The notes under the pieces are model-generated. The model ran no database searches. It was not told the DNA's origin and saw only the letters and a list, made by a program, of their open reading frames with translations. DNA of 64,000 nt from positions 4,874,501 to 4,938,500 of the forward strand of contig JACJXX010000001.1 of the NCBI GenBank assembly GCA_020636435.1, written 5' to 3'. Position numbers and translations under genes: made by a program. Positions 41,376 through 52,054 of the stretch are shown here, in pieces; the first letter of the stretch is position 1; every line of letters begins with the position of its first letter. This DNA is from Lewinellaceae bacterium. Lineage in GTDB: Bacteria; Bacteroidota; Bacteroidia; Chitinophagales; Saprospiraceae.

Positions 41376-41846
41376 TCAATACATCTTCTTAATCCGGGAG
41401 AGCTCCCGTTTGACATCGCGTTCTTTGATGGACTGCCGCTTGTCGTGTACTTTCTTGCCCTGGGCAAGGGCGATTTCCACCTTGGCAAAACCGCGGTCGG
41501 TGATGTAAAGGCGCACCGGCACGATGGTGTAGCCGCGCTCTTTCACCTGTTTTTCCATTTTGCGCAACTGCCCGCGCCGCAGCAGGAGTTTCCGCGTACG
41601 GCGGGTCTCGTGGTTGAACTGGTTGGCAAAGCTATATTCAGCAATGAACAGGCTCTTGATGTACAGCTCTTCTTTCTTGAAGAAACAGTAAGCGTCGCGC
41701 AGGTTGGCGTTGCCCTGCCGGATGGATTTGATCTCGGTGCCGGCCAGTACGATGCCGGCCTCAAAGGTATCTATGAAGTTGTATTCAAAGTCAGCCTTCC
41801 GGTTGACGATCTCTACTTTGTATTCGTTTTTCTTCTTGATGGCCAT
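41376..41846 (-). CDS. smpB: SsrA-binding protein SmpB
   Basis: 156 residues from ATG 41846. The frame continues upstream but reads through a hairpin repeat and is rejected. Motifs: N-terminal NRKADFEYNF, then EAGIVLAGTEIKSIRQG, GNANLRDAY, and the basic C-terminal tail (KKVHDKRQSIKERDVKRELSRIKK) that enters the ribosome with tmRNA. It binds tmRNA and rescues stalled ribosomes in trans-translation. The ssrA gene was not found in this window. Confidence 0.95.
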   Translation of the reverse strand: MAIKKKNEYKVEIVNRKADFEYNFIDTFEAGIVLAGTEIKSIRQGNANLRDAYCFFKKEELYIKSLFIAEYSFANQFNHETRRTRKLLLRRGQLRKMEKQVKERGYTIVPVRLYITDRGFAKVEIALAQGKKVHDKRQSIKERDVKRELSRIKKMY

Positions 41847-41883
41847 TGTTTCTTGGTTGTCCGTTGTCCGTTGTTTGTTGTTG

Positions 41884-41933
41884 GTTGTCCGTTGTTGGTT
41901 GCGGATCGGCACAATCAACCAACAACGGACAAC
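41884..41933. repeat. perfect 18-bp inverted repeat upstream of smpB
   Basis: GTTGTCCGTTGTTGGTTG (41884-41901) is perfectly complementary to 41916-41933 with a 14-base loop. Further GTTGTCCGTTG units lie toward the smpB start. It belongs to the GTTGTC/GACAAC repeat family and is in a position to fold in the smpB leader RNA. Confidence 0.7.
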
Positions 41934-42005
41934 TATCAACGCTTGCACGCTTTATTCCAAACCTTTGTCCTGGAGGATAAGTTCGATATAACCGGCAAAC
42001 AGGGC

Positions 42006-42320
42006 TCATTTGAGCCGCACCGCCGTGCCATAAGCCAGGATTTCCGAAGCGCCCTGCATGACCGCCGCAGTAGTGAAGCGGACATTGATAATAGCATCGG
42101 CGCCCAACTCTTCCCCATCGGCGATCATGCGGCCGATGGCCTGCTCGCGGGCGTCGGCCATGAGGCGGGTGTACTCCTGAATTTCTCCGCCCACCAGGTT
42201 TTTCAGGCCGGCGAATATGTCGCGGCCCAGGTTGCGGGCCCGCACGGTGCTGCCCCGGGCGATGTCGAGCACCTCGACGATCTCGCGGCCGGGAATGAAA
42301 TCTGTGCTTGTGATCAGCAT
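42006..42320 (-). CDS. ybjQ: YbjQ/UPF0145-family protein
   Basis: 104 residues, the full family length. The sequence runs IVEVLDIARGSTVRARNLGRDI, then EEL GADAIINVRF, with the usual pentameric small-fold spacing; family members are annotated as heavy-metal-binding or of unknown role. No signal peptide. It lies between smpB and the DPP-IV gene on the same strand without overlap, so co-regulation is uncertain. Confidence 0.85.
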   Translation of the reverse strand: MLITSTDFIPGREIVEVLDIARGSTVRARNLGRDIFAGLKNLVGGEIQEYTRLMADAREQAIGRMIADGEELGADAIINVRFTTAAVMQGASEILAYGTAVRLK

Positions 42321-42397
42321 GGTTTTATATTTGGTGTTTATACCGGCGCCCGCCTGGCTTTAAGCGAATCACAAACAGCCAGGCCAGTATGTTTTTT

Positions 42398-44665
<2,268 letters not shown>

Positions 44666-44694
44666 GTCGGGCATAAATGGTTTTATCTAAATTG

Positions 44695-44844
44695 TGACTA
44701 TTCAGCATCATGATTGTATGACGCCTGGCGCAAAATTTTGTAGACTTTTTCTGTCGGAACCCCTTCTCATTCCCCTCGGGAGGGGAAGGGTGGCTTACAA
44801 AATTTTGCGCCAGGTGTATTTCATGCCTCATGCTGAATAGTTAC
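44695..44844. mobile_element. MITE-like element, family C, with 8-bp target duplication
   Basis: 150 bp with ends GTGACTATTCAGCATCATG (left) and GTAACTATTCAGCATGAGG (right, reverse complement), plus inner inverted blocks CCTGGCGCAAAATTTTGTA. The octamer TCTAAATT is present exactly on both sides (44687-44694 and 44845-44852). It sits just upstream of the DPP-IV start codon (44665). Confidence 0.8.
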
Positions 44845-44940
44845 TCTAAATTTTTGAAATATAGCCTATCCAGGCAGGCTGTTCAAAACAAACGATTTAT
44901 TGAAAAAGCTTCTTTGGGGTTTTTGTATTTAAAAACGGCT

Positions 44941-44987
44941 AACCTGCTGGGTAGAGTAGGGTTACGTCTTTGTCAACCCGGCAGGTT
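44941..44987. repeat. small inverted repeat (AACCTGCTGGG)
   Basis: AACCTGCTGGG at 44941-44951 pairs with CCCGGCAGGTT at 44977-44987, one mismatch. The rest of 44853-45121 is AT-rich and holds nothing else I can support. Confidence 0.45.
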
Positions 44988-45121
44988 GAGCCGGCCCAAA
45001 GTTTAGAGAATTTTTTTTTCATTTGACCTAACATTTTGAAAAGCCCGTTTTCCAGGCCTATGAAACCTGGAAAAGCTTGTATCCACGAATTTAGGAAAAT
45101 TCGGGTTAACTAAAAACAGCT

Positions 45122-46609
45122 TTATCCGTTCAATTCCGCCAGCCGGGCCTGGATTTGGCGCCACTCATCGCGTTTGTCGACGACTGTCGGCGGGGCAGCC
45201 CGTTCCTGGCAATCTGTCAGCGCGCAGCGCTCGCAGGTTTTGTTCACTTCCCGGAACTGGATGGCCGGGTCTTCGAAAAAGGCGATCTTCCGACGCACCT
45301 CATCGCTCATCAGCAGCCCGATGGTGACGCTTACATTGCGGTTGGGCAGCGGATAGGCCGGGCGGGCGATGGTAAGGCATAAATACTCATCTTCTGTTCC
45401 GATATAACGCGACCGCTGCGCGCGGACGAAGGTGTCGACGTACTTGCCTTCCTGTTGCATCTGGTGAAGGTCTTTCAGCAGGGAAAGAGACACCCAGCGG
45501 CGGCAGTAGTGCTCGAAGAGCCCATTGCCGTGCGGGTGGTGTCGGCGGCTGAGGTGCAGTTCCTTGTCGATCTCGAAAGTGTCCTGGGCCGGGTCGTGGA
45601 TGAAGCGCAGAAAGAACAGCTTGTTCATGCCGAAAAACCGTGGCAGGATGTTGGTCAGCCGATGGTAGAACATCTCCGGGGTAGCGTCGTACTTTTTCAT
45701 AATGCTGAGAAACGCCTCCCCATCCCAACGCTCTTTTTCGAAAAACGCCCGGAGGTCCTGAATGAATGGCGTGCGCGGAATGTGCAGCGCCACTGAAAAA
45801 TAAATGGCCTTGCTGTGGTTGATCACCTCCTCGAAAGCGCGGCCGCGCAGCAGGCTGGAAGTGTTGGCCCGCTCCCGGATGTCCAGAAAATTGAAGCCCA
45901 GTTCTTTGCCAAACTGGAAGGCGCGCTGGCTGGGGGTGAGCTTGCTGTTGAGCAGCAGCTTTTTGTCTTTGGGCAAATAGACTGACCGCAGTTTCAGCAG
46001 CTCCGGGTACGCGTCCAGCCCGCCCTCCACGATCTCATAATCGAAATGCGCTTCCAGGATTTGCTTCAGCCGCACTCCGTTGACCGGCCTGCCGGGAGGA
46101 ATATCGTACTGCCGGATAAAATTTTCCACGGCCACTTCCAGGTCTTCGAAGTAGTTGTTGTGCAACTCCAGGTAGGCACGCAGGGCACCGAAGTAGAAAT
46201 TCTCTTCCTTGAGAGCGTAGTTTCTCGACAATTCCAGCAGAGTCGAAATGAAGGCCCCGACCCGCACCGGAGCGTTGGCGATGATCTCCACTACTTTAGA
46301 CAATTCGATGCCGAACAGGTCGAGCGGCAACTCATTGAGAAAATTGGATTTTAGCAGCTCGCCCACCGGCGCTAAGCTCTTGCTGAGCTCGGTGGAAACC
46401 AACTGCTCAAAGCGGACGCCCAGGGCCTCCGCCAGGGCCTTCAATTTGTCTTCCTTCGGGTATTTCTTGCCCTTCTCGATCTCGTTCAGGTAGGAGACCG
46501 ACAGGTGAGAGGCTTTGCTGAGGGCAGCAAAAGAAAGGCCCTGCGCCTGCCGCAACTGCTTCACTTTCAGGCCGAAAAGTATTCGCTCGTTCTGTGTTTT
46601 CGTGCTCAT
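45122..46609 (-). CDS. XRE-family regulator with degenerate ImmA/IrrE-like domain
   Basis: 495 residues. Residues about 14-68 form an XRE helix-turn-helix (KVKQLRQAQGLSFAALSKASHLSVSYLNEIEKG, then LAEALGV). The middle is the ScfR/RamB-type region with an ImmA/IrrE-like fold, but where the HExxH zinc motif belongs the sequence is QFGKELGF, so the metallopeptidase site is lost. The C-terminal part (about 300-490) is the associated DUF2083-like domain and ends with Cys motifs CERCALTDC. Such proteins often control acetate, propionate or fatty-acid metabolism through acyl-CoA sensing. No target gene is adjacent. Confidence 0.85.
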   Translation of the reverse strand: MSTKTQNERILFGLKVKQLRQAQGLSFAALSKASHLSVSYLNEIEKGKKYPKEDKLKALAEALGVRFEQLVSTELSKSLAPVGELLKSNFLNELPLDLFGIELSKVVEIIANAPVRVGAFISTLLELSRNYALKEENFYFGALRAYLELHNNYFEDLEVAVENFIRQYDIPPGRPVNGVRLKQILEAHFDYEIVEGGLDAYPELLKLRSVYLPKDKKLLLNSKLTPSQRAFQFGKELGFNFLDIRERANTSSLLRGRAFEEVINHSKAIYFSVALHIPRTPFIQDLRAFFEKERWDGEAFLSIMKKYDATPEMFYHRLTNILPRFFGMNKLFFLRFIHDPAQDTFEIDKELHLSRRHHPHGNGLFEHYCRRWVSLSLLKDLHQMQQEGKYVDTFVRAQRSRYIGTEDEYLCLTIARPAYPLPNRNVSVTIGLLMSDEVRRKIAFFEDPAIQFREVNKTCERCALTDCQERAAPPTVVDKRDEWRQIQARLAELNG

Positions 46610-46879
46610 AAGTGCGCTAAAATAAGGGAATTTAGCGAATTTTCGCAGGAAATTTTTTTGTTGTCAACCGCGTTCGGCGGGCTGGTATGTCCGAAGTCTG
46701 GAGGCTTCGGACAACAGTGCATGGAGATGCATGGAGGCTTCGGCCAACGGTGTGCCAGTAGTGTCCTTCAATAAGAAGGAAACCCCAAAAAGGTCAAAGA
46801 TAAAAAACAGAAAAAGATGATCAAAAAGGTAATTAAACAGCTTACCGCGCGAAAGCCGTGGTCCAGATAAAGTGGCTTT

Positions 46880-47041
46880 AGGCACGACGAAAGAATAAAC
46901 TGTCCATTCTGGCTTGTCCTTTTTGCGCCATGCTGCGTTGCTCATCACTCAGGTAGCTTTGGCTATCCTCATTCTTCGCGCCTTGCCTGGCACAAAAATT
47001 ACTGCGCCATAATTGTACACTTTATTCTTTCCTCGTGCCTT
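46880..47041. mobile_element. MITE-like palindromic element
   Basis: Ends AGGCACGACGAAAGAATAAA (left) and AAGGCACGAGGAAAGAATAA (right, reverse complement) on a 162-bp segment with an imperfect palindromic centre. No flanking direct repeat. It occupies most of the gap before the DUF433 gene; the rest of 46610-46879 carries two direct copies of a GGAGGCTTCGGACAAC-like motif (46698 and 46733). Confidence 0.55.
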
Positions 47042-47109
47042 ACTCAAAGGTGATGGCAAACTTCATTGGCAAGATTATTATTTGTATATTGAAGATCAAT
47101 TTTATAGTT

Positions 47110-47394
47110 ATGGTAAATACACTCGATAGCAGGATCGTGGTTGATGAAAACATCACAAGCGGTAAAGCCAGAATTGCTGATACCCGCATCACCGTAAAGG
47201 CTATTGCCATTCGGCACGAGCTTTTAGGCCATAGTGCTGAGGAAATTGCATCCGATTATGGCCTTTCATTAGCAGATATCTACACTGCCCTGGCTTATTA
47301 TTATACCTATAAGGGAGAAATCGAAGCTTCAATAAAGGAAGAAGAAGTTTTAGTGCAAAAACTGAAAAAAGAAATCCCTTCCAAGCTTAAATAA
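47110..47394 (+). CDS. DUF433-family antitoxin
   Basis: 94 residues from ATG 47110. The body SRIVVDENITSGKARIADTRITV and the later helix-turn-helix-like stretch (ELLGHSAEEIASDYGLSLADIYTALAYYY) are the DUF433 family, the antitoxin of VapBC-like pairs. It is followed 8 bp later by a DUF5615-type PIN-like toxin gene on the same strand. AT-rich compared with its neighbours, a sign of transfer. Confidence 0.85.
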   Translation: MVNTLDSRIVVDENITSGKARIADTRITVKAIAIRHELLGHSAEEIASDYGLSLADIYTALAYYYTYKGEIEASIKEEEVLVQKLKKEIPSKLK

Positions 47395-47402
47395 AATATT
47401 GA

Positions 47403-47732
47403 GTGCCTTCTATAAAATTCTATACTGACGAACACGTTGGCAAAGCTGTGATTAATGGCCTCAGGTTGAGAGGGATTGATGTTCTCCCATCGAAGGAAGT
47501 TAATCTTTTGGGTGTAGATGATGAGGTTCATTTAGAATTCGCCCTTAAAGAAGGCAGAGTGATTTTTACTCAGGATGATGATTTTCTAAAACTCCATGCT
47601 AAAGGTTTCGAGCATGCAGGAATCGTCTATACTCCTCAAGGAACAAGTATCGGTACTATTGTCAGAGGCCTGGAATTAATTTACCTCGTCCTTTCCCCCG
47701 AAGACATGCATAACCACGTCGAATTCCTCTGA
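47403..47732 (+). CDS. DUF5615 PIN-like toxin
   Basis: 109 residues from GTG 47403. The start IKFYTDEHVGKAVINGLRLRGIDVL and the TQDDDFLKLHA block hold the conserved acidic residues of the PIN-like nuclease fold (Asp in TDEHV, Asp cluster in TQDDDF). Likely an RNase neutralised by the DUF433 partner upstream. Ends 36 bp before the MutS-like gene. Confidence 0.85.
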   Translation: MPSIKFYTDEHVGKAVINGLRLRGIDVLPSKEVNLLGVDDEVHLEFALKEGRVIFTQDDDFLKLHAKGFEHAGIVYTPQGTSIGTIVRGLELIYLVLSPEDMHNHVEFL

Positions 47733-47768
47733 TCTTCGTATTTTCCCGCCTCAATCGTACCCGACAAC

Positions 47769-49583
47769 ATGAAACAACTATACCTCGAACGCGCCGAAGC
47801 CTTTGAAACAACGGCCGAAGTGCTCAAAAAGAAGTACAACCAATACGCGCTGGTGCGGCTTTTGCTGTTCGTCGCCGCTGTGGGGCTGGCCATCTATCTC
47901 TGGACGGGCGTGCACGCGCTGGCCGGCGCCGTTTTCACCCTGGCCTTTCTCTACGCCTTCTATCGCTTCATCCTCTGGCATCAGGGCATACAGCAGGATG
48001 AAAGGCACCACCGCCGCCTGGCGGCGGTCAACCGCCTGGAGGCAGGAGTGCTGGATGACGAGTACACAGGTTTTCATAATGGGGAGGAATTCACCGATGC
48101 CGAGCACCCCTATTCCCTGGACCTCGACCTGTTTGGCGACTACTCCTTTTTCCAGTACCTCAACCGGGCGGGCACCGTGCTGGGCAGGGAACGCCTGGCT
48201 GATTACCTGCGCAGGCCAGCCGATACCGCTGCCATTCAGCAGCGGCAGCCAGCCACCGCCGAGCTGAGGGAGATGCTCGATTGGCGGCAGCACTTCCAGG
48301 CCTTCAGCCTGGAAACCGAAGACAGCCTGGGCCACATTCAGTTGCTGAAGCGCTGGCTGGAAGAACCGCCTTTTGTCAGCAACCGGCGGTGGCTGGTGGC
48401 AGCGTTGTACCTGTCTCCTTTCTGGGCGCTGGCCGGCCTGGCCTTCTACATTTTATACCTTCCCTGGTACGTGGCCATCCTCTTCCTGCTGCCCCCCGCC
48501 TGGATCCTCCGGCAAACCAAAGAGCAGGTGGACAAGGCGCACATTCAAACCACCCACGCCGAAAAGACGCTGGCCCATTACGCCCGCCTGCTCCGGCACA
48601 TCGAAGGGCAAACTTTCGAAACCTCCCTGCTTCAAAACCTGCACCGGCTGCTGGAACTGCCGGAAGGGAAGCTGGCCTCCGACGCCATCCACCGCCTTTC
48701 CTACATCATCGGGCAGCTCAATGTGCGCTACAATTTTTTCGCCATCTTCCTCAATCTGGGCGGCCTGTGGGACCTGCAGTGGGTGTTTCGCCTGGAGCGC
48801 TGGAAGGGCCGGCTCAAAGCGCAGCTACCGCAGTGGTTCGAGGCCATCGCTGAATTTGAGGCCCTGAGCAGCTTCGGCAACCTGTATTGCAACAACCCCG
48901 AATGGGTCTTTCCCACCCTTCACAACGACGCCCGGCTGGAAGGCGAAGCCCTGGGCCACCCCCTCATCCATCGCGTCAAGCGGGTGAGCAACGACATCAC
49001 CTTGCCCACCGACGGCCACATCAAGCTGGTGACCGGCTCCAATATGGCGGGCAAGAGCACCTTCCTGCGCACCGTGGGCCTCAACATCGTGCTGGCCATG
49101 GCGGGAGCGCCCGCCTGTGCCCGCCGCCTGGCCCTGCCTCCCCTGCAGGTGTACACCAGCATGCGCACCCAGGACGCCCTGCACGAGAGCACCTCGTCTT
49201 TCTATGCCGAACTCAAGCGCCTCAAGCTCATCATCGAGGCGGTGGAGGCCGGCGCCGACCGGCAGCCGCCCGAGCCGCAGGCCTTTTTCCTGCTGGATGA
49301 AATTCTCAAGGGCACCAACTCCAACGACCGCCATACCGGCTCCAAAGCGCTGATCAAACAGCTGATCCGCAGCCGGGGCTCCGGCATCATCGCCACCCAC
49401 GACCTGGAACTGGGGCAACTGGAGTCTTCCGCCAACGGCGCCGTCGAAAACCTGCGCATCGAAGTGGAAATCAAGGACGGGAAGTTGTATTTTGACTACA
49501 AACTAAAAAAAGGCGTCAGCCAAAGTTTCAACGCCACCCTGCTGATGAAACAGATGGGCATCAAGATCGAAGAAGAAGCATGA
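47769..49583 (+). CDS. membrane-anchored MutS-family ATPase
   Basis: 604 residues. The N-terminal part has four membrane helices in two pairs (about 28-47 and 50-69; about 208-228 and 233-252), unlike classic MutS or MutS2. The C-terminal ATPase is MutS-type: Walker A TGSNMAGKSTFLRTVG (about 421-436), an STSSFYAELKRLK dimer/nucleotide motif, Walker B FFLLDEILKGTNSNDR (about 505-520) and the switch ATHDLELGQL. No mismatch-recognition domain is visible. It may sense or remodel branched DNA at the membrane. The next gene overlaps it by 4 bp, so the two are coupled. Confidence 0.85.
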   Translation: MKQLYLERAEAFETTAEVLKKKYNQYALVRLLLFVAAVGLAIYLWTGVHALAGAVFTLAFLYAFYRFILWHQGIQQDERHHRRLAAVNRLEAGVLDDEYTGFHNGEEFTDAEHPYSLDLDLFGDYSFFQYLNRAGTVLGRERLADYLRRPADTAAIQQRQPATAELREMLDWRQHFQAFSLETEDSLGHIQLLKRWLEEPPFVSNRRWLVAALYLSPFWALAGLAFYILYLPWYVAILFLLPPAWILRQTKEQVDKAHIQTTHAEKTLAHYARLLRHIEGQTFETSLLQNLHRLLELPEGKLASDAIHRLSYIIGQLNVRYNFFAIFLNLGGLWDLQWVFRLERWKGRLKAQLPQWFEAIAEFEALSSFGNLYCNNPEWVFPTLHNDARLEGEALGHPLIHRVKRVSNDITLPTDGHIKLVTGSNMAGKSTFLRTVGLNIVLAMAGAPACARRLALPPLQVYTSMRTQDALHESTSSFYAELKRLKLIIEAVEAGADRQPPEPQAFFLLDEILKGTNSNDRHTGSKALIKQLIRSRGSGIIATHDLELGQLESSANGAVENLRIEVEIKDGKLYFDYKLKKGVSQSFNATLLMKQMGIKIEEEA

Positions 49584-51598
49584 AGGCTTACAACCTGGAA
49601 ACAGCGCTGGCACATCGGGAAAAGGTGACGGAATTGCACCTGCACAATTGCCGGCTGGACCAGCTGCCGCCGGTTGTATTTGGTTTGCCCAAACTTTGGA
49701 AACTGGAAGTGAGCGTCAATCTGATCGGTGAGATACCCCACCAGATCGGGCAGCTGAAAACCCTGCGCAGCCTGACGCTGAGCTTCAATCAGATCGCCGA
49801 GCTCCCACCCCGGCTTTTTGAGCTGCGCCAGCTCACCGAACTCAACCTCAGCAACAATAAGATCAAGTTTTTGCCGCCGGCCATCGGACGCCTGAAAAAC
49901 CTCCAACGCCTGCGCCTGGCCGGCAATGCCCTGGAAGAACTCCCGCCGGAGATCGGGCAACTCACCCAGCTTGTGCATCTGGACATTCAACAAAACCAGG
50001 TCAAGCGCCTTCCGCCCCAGTTGGGCGAATTGGCCAAACTACGCCAGTTGCACGCCGCTCACAACCGCATCGGGCGGCTGCCCAAAGCCCTTTTTCAACT
50101 AACCGCTCTCGACCTCGTGGACCTCAGCCACAACCGGCTCCGTACCCTGCCCCCGGACATCGGGCAACTCCAGGCGCTTACCGAGCTCAACCTCGGCAGC
50201 AACCTCCTGGAAACGATCCCGGACACCATCGCCCAATTGCTGGTGTTGCGCCGCCTGCTGCTGAGCAAAAACAAAATCGCAGCTTTTCCGGCATCCATTA
50301 CCCGCCTGCCCTGGCTGGCTGCCTTGTCACTGGAAAAAAACAAGATCGCCGAACTGCCTGAAAGCATCGGGTTCTGCCGGCGCCTGGAAACTCTTAACCT
50401 CAGCCACAATCAATTGTCGGAACTGCCTGCTTCCATGGGCAGCCTCGACGCTTTATCCCATTTGTACATCGATGGCAACCGCCTCGACAGCCTTCCTCCC
50501 CTGCCTTCCCGGATCAAGTGGCTGTCCATCCGCAGCAATCAGTTTACAGAGCTGCCGGCCAGCATTCTAAACCTGGACAACCTGCAGGCGCTCAACGCGG
50601 AAAAGAACCAACTCAGCGGGCTGCCGGAAAGTTTCAGGCAGTTGTACCGCCTCAAAAGGCTATGGCTCGACGGCAACCCCATGCCGGACCTGCCGCAGCC
50701 CTTGTTTTTCCTGCCGGACCTGGAAAGCCTCAAAGGGCCTGGCGATGCTTTTGCCCGGCGCAAGCTGTTGCGCTTCCTCAAGCTTTGCCGCTCCCGGGAG
50801 GTGCCGGGGCGGTTGCGGCTGCTTATTTACGATGTGATGGAGGAAGGCGGCCGCCGGTTGGGCGAGTTTCCCGCCAGTTTGCTTCTCGATGCTTTGTCTG
50901 TCGGCATGTCTGATGTGGCTTATGCCATTCGCAAACACCTGCTGGAAGAACGCAATGGGGTACAGCAAATCTTGCCTCCTTTTGAAGGAAAGCGGCTTTA
51001 CTTGCTTGGAGAGACGGGCTTTGAGCCAGAGCGCCTCCGCCCACAACTGGAAAAGTTGGGCATGGAGCTGGCAGACAACCCCGGGCAGGAGATAGATTAC
51101 GTGGTTCTCGGCCGCTTGTTGCGCTCCATGCATGCCAAGGCGCCGGCCGGTTATCAGCACCTGGTCTCCCGCCACAGCCTGGCCCAATTCCTCAACCGCG
51201 AAAACGGCCTAACCTTCTCCCTGGACCCCACTCCACAGCAGCTGAGCAACCTGCGCCTGATGATCTTCAGCCCCGAACAAGCTCAACGCACGCTGGGGCT
51301 ACAACTGCTCAAAACCAATGGCGTGCCCAAACAACTACTCACCGACCTGTTCCTGGCCTGGAAATTGGGGTATGGCGAGCAGCGCAGCCTTGAAAAACTA
51401 TTATTGCAAAACACATCTGAAGAGGCGCTGAGGGCCATGTATTACCCCCTGGGGCTCACCGGGCGCACCTCTGAGGCCGCGCTCACTACCAATATCATCA
51501 AGTATACGGAGGACAACGAATTCGACGGCAGGCGCATCGCCCAATTCCTGAATGAGTTGTACGGGACGGCAAGGTTTTACCTGCGGCAATTTAGTTGA
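49580..51598 (+). CDS. leucine-rich-repeat protein with BRCT-like C-terminal region
   Basis: 672 residues. Residues about 10-390 carry roughly 16 repeats of 23 residues in the bacterial/Ras-type LRR pattern (L-x-x-L-x-L-x-x-N-x-I-x-x-L-P). Residues about 470-512 read GKRLYLLGETGFEPERLRPQ, ... then EIDYVVLGR, which looks like a BRCT domain core. The last 130 residues are helical and unassigned. No signal peptide or membrane span, so cytoplasmic. ATG overlaps the stop of the MutS-like gene (ATGA). LRR plus BRCT plus MutS suggests a DNA-damage or genome-surveillance pair; this is inference. The stop is within a 13-bp inverted repeat. Confidence 0.85.
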   Translation: MKAYNLETALAHREKVTELHLHNCRLDQLPPVVFGLPKLWKLEVSVNLIGEIPHQIGQLKTLRSLTLSFNQIAELPPRLFELRQLTELNLSNNKIKFLPPAIGRLKNLQRLRLAGNALEELPPEIGQLTQLVHLDIQQNQVKRLPPQLGELAKLRQLHAAHNRIGRLPKALFQLTALDLVDLSHNRLRTLPPDIGQLQALTELNLGSNLLETIPDTIAQLLVLRRLLLSKNKIAAFPASITRLPWLAALSLEKNKIAELPESIGFCRRLETLNLSHNQLSELPASMGSLDALSHLYIDGNRLDSLPPLPSRIKWLSIRSNQFTELPASILNLDNLQALNAEKNQLSGLPESFRQLYRLKRLWLDGNPMPDLPQPLFFLPDLESLKGPGDAFARRKLLRFLKLCRSREVPGRLRLLIYDVMEEGGRRLGEFPASLLLDALSVGMSDVAYAIRKHLLEERNGVQQILPPFEGKRLYLLGETGFEPERLRPQLEKLGMELADNPGQEIDYVVLGRLLRSMHAKAPAGYQHLVSRHSLAQFLNRENGLTFSLDPTPQQLSNLRLMIFSPEQAQRTLGLQLLKTNGVPKQLLTDLFLAWKLGYGEQRSLEKLLLQNTSEEALRAMYYPLGLTGRTSEAALTTNIIKYTEDNEFDGRRIAQFLNELYGTARFYLRQFS

Positions 51599-51649
51599 TT
51601 GTTGTCAGTTGCTGGTTGAAGGTTGGCTGGCAACAAACAACAATCAACT
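51593..51649. terminator. inverted repeat at the end of the LRR gene, possible terminator
   Basis: AGTTGATTGTTGT (51593-51605) is perfectly complementary to 51637-51649. It overlaps the stop codon of the LRR gene and belongs to the GTTG/CAAC intergenic repeat family. No T-run follows, so the terminator role is tentative. Confidence 0.45.
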
Positions 51650-51652
51650 GCC

Positions 51653-51745
51653 TCAATTGAACAGGTTCACATAACTAGAACTGCAACTGAACGCGCCGAA
51701 GAGCATCAGCGCCAGGAGTTCGAGGGAGATCATCCAGGATTTCAT
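51653..51745 (-). CDS. 30-residue hydrophobic peptide, uncertain
   Basis: ATG 51745 to TGA 51653. It has a hydrophobic core (ISLELLALMLFGAFSC) with a lipobox-like end, then a short polar tail. No neighbour on this strand and no family; an imperfect hairpin (about 51762-51806) lies upstream. Listed because Bacteroidota carry many small peptides of this kind, but chance is likely. The remaining 51807-51956 shows nothing further. Confidence 0.2.
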   Translation of the reverse strand: MKSWMISLELLALMLFGAFSCSSSYVNLFN

Positions 51746-51966
51746 GTGTCGGATGTTTGGATGAAGTTGCAGTTTTGGAGGGGAAGCCCTTCCAAAACCA
51801 CAACTTGTATAAAAACTCGGGTGAAAAATGTAGATTGTTTCCAGTGATTTCACAGGTAAGATGTTTTTAAACGATGAGCACCCCTATTGGGAATGCGATT
51901 TTTTGGCGCCTATACAGAAAACCGGACTTTCAACCTGTCTCTCCCTCACTTGTTATCCCTATATTC

Positions 51967-52054
51967 GGTAGTGGGTTAAATCCGTTGATCCATCCAGCGG
52001 ACCTGGAGGTCCGCTCTCCATGTGCGCTGCAATTTCAACGGATTTAACCCACCC
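51967..52054. mobile_element. 88-bp inverted-repeat element at the fdhD 5' end, with 10-bp target duplication
   Basis: GTGGGTTAAATCCGTTGA (51971-51988) is perfectly complementary to 52035-52052, and the middle has an AGCGGACC/GGTCCGCT hairpin. The decamer CCCTATATTC lies on both sides (51957-51966 and 52055-52064). The ATG at 52020, the only ATG at the fdhD 5' end, is inside this element. Confidence 0.75.

Noticed and set aside
46664..46948. 94-codon minus-strand ORF with a hydrophobic LFLFFIFDLFGVSFLL stretch
   Set aside because: Begins inside a palindromic element, no family; the hydrophobic run comes from AT-rich spacer sequence.
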